From Pseudomonas azadiae (GTDB taxonomy: Bacteria; Pseudomonadota; Gammaproteobacteria; Pseudomonadales; Pseudomonadaceae): a stretch of 64,000 nt of DNA. Location of the stretch: contig NZ_JAHSTY010000001.1 in assembly GCF_019145355.1 (NCBI RefSeq), positions 3,410,001-3,474,000 of the forward strand, read 5' to 3'. Each line of letters starts with the position of its first letter. Within the stretch, counting starts at the first letter, position 1. Shown here piece by piece: positions 59,846-64,000 of the stretch. The notes beneath the pieces were generated by a model. That model ran no database searches, was not told the DNA's origin, and was given only the letters and a program-made list of their open reading frames with translations. A program made the translations under genes and the position numbers.

Positions 59846-60736
59846 ATGAGCGTTCAGTGGGATCTGGAACAGATGCGTCTGTTTGTCAGCGTGGCCGAGC
59901 AGCGCTCGTTTTCGGCGGTGGCGCGCCAACAGCGCAAGGCCCAATCGGCGGTCAGCAATGCGATTGCCCTGCTGGAGGCAGACCTGGGCGTGAGCCTGTT
60001 CCAGCGCAGCAGCGGCCGCCAGCCTCGGCTGACAGAGGCCGGGAGCGTGTTGCTGGAAGAAGCACGCGAAGTGCTGCGCCAGTGTGAGCGGCTCAATGGT
60101 CGGGCGTTGTCGCTGACGCGCGGCGAGGAGGCTTGCCTGCGCCTGGCCCAGGACGAAGCGATGCTGTTCCAGCCGGTACTCGATAGCCTTGAGGCGCTGG
60201 CGGTGCGATACCCGCTGCTGGAAGTGCAATTATCCAGCGCCGCCCAGGGCGATGTGGCGCGCAAGCTGGTGGAGCGCAAGGCTGACCTGGGCCTGTTGTT
60301 CTATCACGACCAGATTCCCGAAGCCCTCGAACGCCGGGTAGTCGGCAGCGTGGAGATGGTCACGGTATGCGGCGTGAATCATCCGCTGGCCAAGGAAACC
60401 TACGTGACGTGCCAGCACCTGGCGCAGTTTCGCCAGTTGCTGATGTCGACCCAGACCAGTGTCTACCCCGGCAGTGAAGCGGCCAGCCCGCTGGTATGGC
60501 GCGCCGACAGCTTCTACGTGTTGGCCGAATGGCTGATGAGCGGCCTGGGCTGGGCCTGGCTGCCCCGTCATATCGTGCAGTACCCGACCTACCAGCAACA
60601 GATGGTCGAATTGCACAGTGAGTGGACGCCGCCGGCGCTTGTGGTCGAGCTGGTCTGGCGGCGCGACGAGCACCTGGGGCCCGCCGCACGGTTCCTGGCC
60701 AAGCGATTTGCCGAGTGCTTGCAGGCGATCGACTGA
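59846..60736 (+). CDS. LysR-family transcriptional regulator
   Basis: 296 residues with an N-terminal winged helix (LEQMRLFVSVAEQRSFSAVA, then AVSNAIALLEADLGVSLF) and a periplasmic-binding-like effector domain. I start at the ATG at 59846 (MSVQWDLEQ); an in-frame ATG lies 12 nt upstream and neither has a clear ribosome-binding site. The divergent layout with the SMR pump gene over a 103-bp gap suggests it regulates that unit. waaA begins 23 bp after its stop. Confidence 0.88.
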   Translation: MSVQWDLEQMRLFVSVAEQRSFSAVARQQRKAQSAVSNAIALLEADLGVSLFQRSSGRQPRLTEAGSVLLEEAREVLRQCERLNGRALSLTRGEEACLRLAQDEAMLFQPVLDSLEALAVRYPLLEVQLSSAAQGDVARKLVERKADLGLLFYHDQIPEALERRVVGSVEMVTVCGVNHPLAKETYVTCQHLAQFRQLLMSTQTSVYPGSEAASPLVWRADSFYVLAEWLMSGLGWAWLPRHIVQYPTYQQQMVELHSEWTPPALVVELVWRRDEHLGPAARFLAKRFAECLQAID

Positions 60737-60759
60737 AAAAGCCGATAAACTCCGCCGCC

Positions 60760-62037
60760 ATGAATAGAACTCTCTACAGCTGTCTGTTTTACCTGGCGCT
60801 GCCCTTGGTGGCTTTACGTCTGTTGTTGCGCGCGCGCAAGGCGCCGGCCTATGCCAAGCGTATCGGCGAGCGCTTCTCCTATGGCTTGCCGCCGATGCAG
60901 CCAGGCGGAATCTGGGTGCATGCGGTGTCCGTGGGCGAAAGCATCGCTGCGGCGCCGATGGTGCGCGCGCTGCTGGAGCGCTATCCGCAGTTGCCAATTA
61001 CCGTGACCTGCATGACGCCCACCGGTTCGGAGCGCATCCAGGCCTTGTTCGCCCATGAATCGCGCATTCAGCACTGCTATCTGCCCTATGACTTACCGTG
61101 CGCGGCCAGGTGTTTCCTTGATCGCGTGCAGCCGAAACTGGCGGTGATCATGGAGACCGAGCTGTGGCCCAACCATATCCACGCCTGCGCCCAGCGCGGG
61201 ATTCCCGTGGCGCTGGCCAATGCGCGATTGTCGGCGCGCTCCGCCAAGGGTTACGCACGTTTCGCCAAGCTGACCGCGCCGATGCTGGCGCAGATGGGCC
61301 TGTTCGCCGTACAGACGCAAACCGAGGCCCAGCGTTTCCTGAGCCTGGGGGCTCGGCCGGAAACCGTCGAGGTCACCGGTTCGATCAAGTTCGACCTGAC
61401 CATCGACCCTCAGCTGCCCATGCGTGCCGCCGCGTTGCGTGCGCAGTGGGGCGCCAGCGAGCGGCCGGTCTGGATCGCCGCCAGCACCCACGAAGGCGAA
61501 GATGAAGTGGTGCTGGCGGCCCATCGCCAATTGCTCGAAAGCTATCCCAACGCGCTGCTGATCCTGGTGCCGCGCCATCAGGAGCGCTTCGGCCCGATGT
61601 TCGAACTGTGCCAACAGCAAGGCTTTGCCACGGTGCGTCGTTCCAGCGGCGAGCCCGTCACCGCGCAAGCCACTGTGTTGCTCGGCGATACCATGGGCGA
61701 GTTGTTGTTTCTCTATGCCTTGGCCGACAGCGCCTTTGTCGGCGGCAGCCTGGTCGCGACGGGTGGGCATAACCCGTTGGAGCCGGCGGCGTTGGCCCTG
61801 CCGGTGATCATGGGGCCGCATGTGTTCAACTTCCTTGAGATCACCGCGATGATGCGCGATGCCGGGGCGTTGCGACAGATCGATGACGCCGAGGGGCTGG
61901 CCGAAGCCGTGCGCCAGTTGTTCGAACTGCCGCAGGATGCACGCCGGATGGCGCAGGCGGGGCTGAAGGTGATGCAGGCCAATCAGGGGGCGTTGAAGCG
62001 CTTGCTGGATAGTTTGGACAAACTCCTCAACCACTGA
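60760..62037 (+). CDS. waaA: Kdo transferase WaaA
   Basis: A 425-residue inner-membrane enzyme adding Kdo to lipid IVA. A short N-terminal membrane anchor (LFYLALPLVALRLLLRARK) precedes the GT30 domain with HAVSVGES (catalytic Glu60). The C-terminal GGHNPLEPAALALPVIMGPH is diagnostic. The start is the ATG at 60760, as in the family. It is separated from the main LPS locus by the redox/SMR genes, as in PAO1. Confidence 0.95.
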   Translation: MNRTLYSCLFYLALPLVALRLLLRARKAPAYAKRIGERFSYGLPPMQPGGIWVHAVSVGESIAAAPMVRALLERYPQLPITVTCMTPTGSERIQALFAHESRIQHCYLPYDLPCAARCFLDRVQPKLAVIMETELWPNHIHACAQRGIPVALANARLSARSAKGYARFAKLTAPMLAQMGLFAVQTQTEAQRFLSLGARPETVEVTGSIKFDLTIDPQLPMRAAALRAQWGASERPVWIAASTHEGEDEVVLAAHRQLLESYPNALLILVPRHQERFGPMFELCQQQGFATVRRSSGEPVTAQATVLLGDTMGELLFLYALADSAFVGGSLVATGGHNPLEPAALALPVIMGPHVFNFLEITAMMRDAGALRQIDDAEGLAEAVRQLFELPQDARRMAQAGLKVMQANQGALKRLLDSLDKLLNH

Positions 62038-62050
62038 CTAACACATCAAA

Positions 62051-62137
62051 TGTGGGAGCTGGCTTGCCTGCGATGCAGGCACCTCGGTACATCAGATGCA
62101 CCGAGGTGATGCTATCGCAGGCAAGCCAGCTCCCACA
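62051..62137. repeat. REPIN between waaA and the TolC-family gene
   Basis: REP halves starting TGTGGGAGCTGGCTTGCCTG pair with the inverse ending at 62137, with inner arms CACCTCGGTAC / CCGAGGTGATG. It lies between convergent genes. Confidence 0.92.
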
Positions 62138-62152
62138 TTAGTTGTGGTGAAC

Positions 62153-63592
62153 TCAGTTATTCGGCCGCGCCTTCAATTGCTCGGCGGCAGCCTTGGCCAA
62201 GTCCGGCGGCAGGAAGTCGCGGTCCGGGTTGTAGTCGGCCTTGAGGTAACGCGCCAGGTCCTGCAAATCCCCCGGGTTCAAGGTGCCGGCCGCCTGCTTC
62301 AGGCGCAGGTTGTCGAGGATGTAGTCGTAGCGGCTGTTGTTGTAGTTGCGCACCGACGCATAGAGCTGGCGCTGTGAGTCGAGTACGTCGACGATATTGC
62401 GCGTACCCACCTGATAGCCGATTTCCGTGGCCTCCACCGCGCTCTGGTTGGAGATGATCGACTGACGGCGAGCCTGTACCTGCTCCACATCGGTGTTCAC
62501 CGCGCGGTGCAGGTTGCGCGTGTTTTCCACCACCTGGCGACGCAGGCCTTCGCGTTGCTGCTCGGTCTGGCCCAGGCGCGAGTACGATTCACGCACCTGC
62601 GAGCTGGTCAGCCCGCCGCTGTAGATCGGGATGCTCAGGCGCAAGCCGATGGTGCGTTGTTCCACGTCACCCCGATAAGGCGTGCCGAAGGCATTCGGGT
62701 TGCTGAAGCCAAGGGCGTCGTTGTCACCTTTTTCGTACTGCGCCACGGCGTCCAGGGTCGGCGCATGCCCGGCCTTGCGCTGCCTGAGGGTTTCTTCGGC
62801 GGCGGTGACCGCGTAGTTGCTGGCGAGCAGGTTGAGGTTCTGGCGCCCGGCGGTTTCAACCCAGGCCTTGGCGTCGTTCGGCAATGGCGGTAATACGGGC
62901 AGCGTGTGCACGATGCCCTGGATCGAGTTGTACTGGCGGTTGGTCAGGGTGATCAGCGCCTCGAACGCGTCTTCCACCTGACGCTGCGCCAGAATCCGGT
63001 TGGCGCGGGCGGTGTCGTAGCTGGCCTGGGATTGCAGCACGTCGGTCTTGTCCGACAGGCCCACGTCGAAGCGCTCGTTGGATTGGTCCAGTTGGCGCTT
63101 GAAGGCATTCTCTTCGGCCTTGGTCGAGGCCAGGTTGTCCTGGGCGCGCAGCACGGCGAAGTAGCTTTCGGCGCTTTGCAGGATTAGGTTCTGTTCGGTG
63201 GCCGACAGTTGCAGCGCGGCCTGCTCGCTGGTGGCTTCGGCCGCCTGCAACTGGAACCAGCGGTCGGCGCGGAACAGCGGCTGGCTCAAGGTCGCGCGCC
63301 AGGAGTGGGCATCACGGTTGGCGGTCGCTGCCGGCGTGTCGATCTGGGTGCGCACGTTATTGATATCGGCACCGCCCGACAGGTTTGGCAGCAGCCCGGC
63401 ACGGGCCTGGGGCACCACTTCTTTTTGCGCGCCATACTGGGCCCGGGCGGCGGCCAGGTCGGCATTGTTATCCACGGCTTCCTGGTAGACGCTGACCAGG
63501 TCAGTTTTCGCGGACAAGGGCGCTTCTGCTGCCCAGACCATTCCATTGGTCGCACAAGACACGGCAAGCGCCAGTGAGAGTTTGCGCAGCAT
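62153..63592 (-). CDS. opmH: TolC-family outer-membrane channel (OpmH-like)
   Basis: 479 residues: signal peptide (about 1-21, cut after VWA), then the duplicated TolC barrel/helix repeats with LAAARAQYGAQKEVVPQARA and, in the second half, EATEIGYQVGTRNIVDVLDS. It forms the exit duct for type I secretion and RND/ABC efflux. It lies beside the thiC leader as PA4974 opmH does next to thiC. No lipobox is seen, unlike OprM-type channels. Specific partners are not encoded nearby. Confidence 0.93.
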   Translation of the reverse strand: MLRKLSLALAVSCATNGMVWAAEAPLSAKTDLVSVYQEAVDNNADLAAARAQYGAQKEVVPQARAGLLPNLSGGADINNVRTQIDTPAATANRDAHSWRATLSQPLFRADRWFQLQAAEATSEQAALQLSATEQNLILQSAESYFAVLRAQDNLASTKAEENAFKRQLDQSNERFDVGLSDKTDVLQSQASYDTARANRILAQRQVEDAFEALITLTNRQYNSIQGIVHTLPVLPPLPNDAKAWVETAGRQNLNLLASNYAVTAAEETLRQRKAGHAPTLDAVAQYEKGDNDALGFSNPNAFGTPYRGDVEQRTIGLRLSIPIYSGGLTSSQVRESYSRLGQTEQQREGLRRQVVENTRNLHRAVNTDVEQVQARRQSIISNQSAVEATEIGYQVGTRNIVDVLDSQRQLYASVRNYNNSRYDYILDNLRLKQAAGTLNPGDLQDLARYLKADYNPDRDFLPPDLAKAAAEQLKARPNN

Positions 63593-63805
63593 GAGGCGTT
63601 CCCTTGATGAATATAATGAGTTGGAATATTACGGGTGTAATTTATATCCCAAGGCTAAAGCTGGCCCTGTGTGGCGTCAAGCCTTGAAGCAGTCCCCGAG
63701 TGTAGTGGCGCGATCACCGCACAACAATCTGCAAAAGAGCCATTCATCACGCTGAATGCACCGCTATTGGCAATTTGCCCGTGCCATGGTCTAGACTGGC
63801 CACGT
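63593..63805. other. Divergent intergenic region opmH / thiC leader
   Basis: 213 bp with presumed promoters for both sides. TTGGCA at 63767-63772 followed 17 bp later by TCTAGA is a weak candidate for the riboswitch transcript, which would then start close to the aptamer. Confidence 0.4.
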
Positions 63806-63896
63806 TCTTGTCGGGGTGCCTTGTTGGAAGGCTGAGATCGGTAAATACCGGATCCCGTTGAACCTGATCAGGTTAGCGCCTGCGTAGGGAACAAGA
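63806..63896 (+). ncRNA. TPP riboswitch (THI element)
   Basis: The outer stem TCTTGT (63806-63811) pairs with ACAAGA (63891-63896). Conserved parts are GGGGTGCC, then GGCTGAGA in the pyrimidine-sensing arm, and CCCGTTGAACCTGATC with GCGTAGGGAACAAGA in the other arm. It binds thiamine pyrophosphate and should repress the downstream gene, expected to be thiC, whose coding region starts beyond the window. A hairpin GCTGTTCGA/TCGAACAGC at 63939-63959 may be part of the expression platform. Confidence 0.96.
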
Positions 63897-63938
63897 TTTC
63901 TCGTCACCCGGCGAGTCCTCTTGTGCTTCGTCCGGGAT

Positions 63939-63959
63939 GCTGTTCGACCATCGAACAGC
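63939..63959 (+). promoter_or_regulatory. Hairpin downstream of the TPP aptamer
   Basis: A perfect 9-bp stem (GCTGTTCGA/TCGAACAGC) with loop CCA, about 40 nt after the aptamer. There is no T run, so a translational rather than transcription-termination role would be expected; the target start codon is outside the window. Confidence 0.45.
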
Positions 63960-64000
63960 CCTCGTGCACCGAGCACAGCACTGGTTCCAGTGCGTCCATC

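Noticed and set aside
60622..60759. A longer N-terminus for waaA reaching into the LysR gene
   Set aside because: The extra sequence is the LysR gene in another frame; the family starts at MNRTLYS.
662..62137. Possible CRISPR array from repeated GTGGGAGCTGG units
   Set aside because: Copies are dispersed kilobases apart as inverted pairs, without regular spacers or cas genes.

Overview
The window looks like a chromosomal segment of a Pseudomonas of the P. fluorescens group. The evidence is GC-rich coding sequence, many REP/REPIN-type palindromes built around GTGGGAGCTGGCTTGCCTGC, and a gene order (cvrA, acyl-CoA dehydrogenase, msrA, dipA, aceF/aceE, glnE, waaF-C-G-P, LPS kinases, carbamoyltransferase, wapH, mig-14, dnpA, ssg, waaL, msbA, hldE, SMR pump, waaA, tolC/opmH, thiC leader) that follows the P. 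aeruginosa PAO1 PA5021-to-PA4973 region as I remember it. No tRNA, rRNA, CRISPR array, prophage or complete IS element was seen.

Region 1 (1-24100) is housekeeping and sensory. It holds the N-terminal part of a K+/H+ antiporter, a methyl-accepting chemotaxis protein, a small ZapB-like/ZapA-like gene pair, a 600-residue acyl-CoA dehydrogenase, and an 800-bp nest of repeats. Next come the divergent proline genes putA and putP with five TGCAAC/GTTGCA operator motifs between them, and an orphan type VI secretion islet (vgrG plus DUF4123 adaptor, with no effector next to it). Then follow rlmJ, msrA, the c-di-GMP phosphodiesterase dipA, and the pyruvate dehydrogenase operon aceE-aceF. Upstream of aceE lie two GntR/FadR-type palindromes spaced five helical turns apart.

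Region 2 (24100-56250) starts with glnE and is then dominated by lipopolysaccharide core biosynthesis. The inner-core block waaF-waaC-waaG-waaP plus three further kinase-like genes is tightly overlapped (27261-34213). A 7.6-kb block then intervenes: a four-gene ribose-type ABC importer, a TonB receptor resembling E. coli PqqU/YncD with a small partner gene, and a small lipoprotein. The LPS programme resumes with a carbamoyltransferase, WapH-like glycosyltransferase, Mig-14, DnpA, Ssg-like glycosyltransferase, two variable glycosyltransferases, a kinase-like protein on the other strand, O-antigen ligase, MsbA, HldE and a sugar-nucleotide epimerase. Together these genes make ADP-heptose, build and phosphorylate the core, carbamoylate and extend it, flip lipid A-core, and ligate O-antigen.

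Region 3 (56250-64000) has a minus-strand set (SMR pump, FAD oxidoreductase, aldo/keto reductase, Nudix-like protein), a divergent LysR regulator, waaA (Kdo transferase), a TolC-family outer-membrane channel, and a TPP riboswitch whose target (expected thiC) lies beyond the window.

The most notable signals are the orphan VgrG-DUF4123 module with a Cys-rich tail, LPS kinase-like proteins lacking the catalytic aspartate, a fused double-kinase protein, the insertion of a transport block into the LPS locus, the absence of ilvE between glnE and waaF, the ZapA/ZapB-like pair, and the operator architectures at aceE and put. I did not find a clearly unprecedented multi-gene system; the kinase family and the VgrG islet are the best candidates for new biology.
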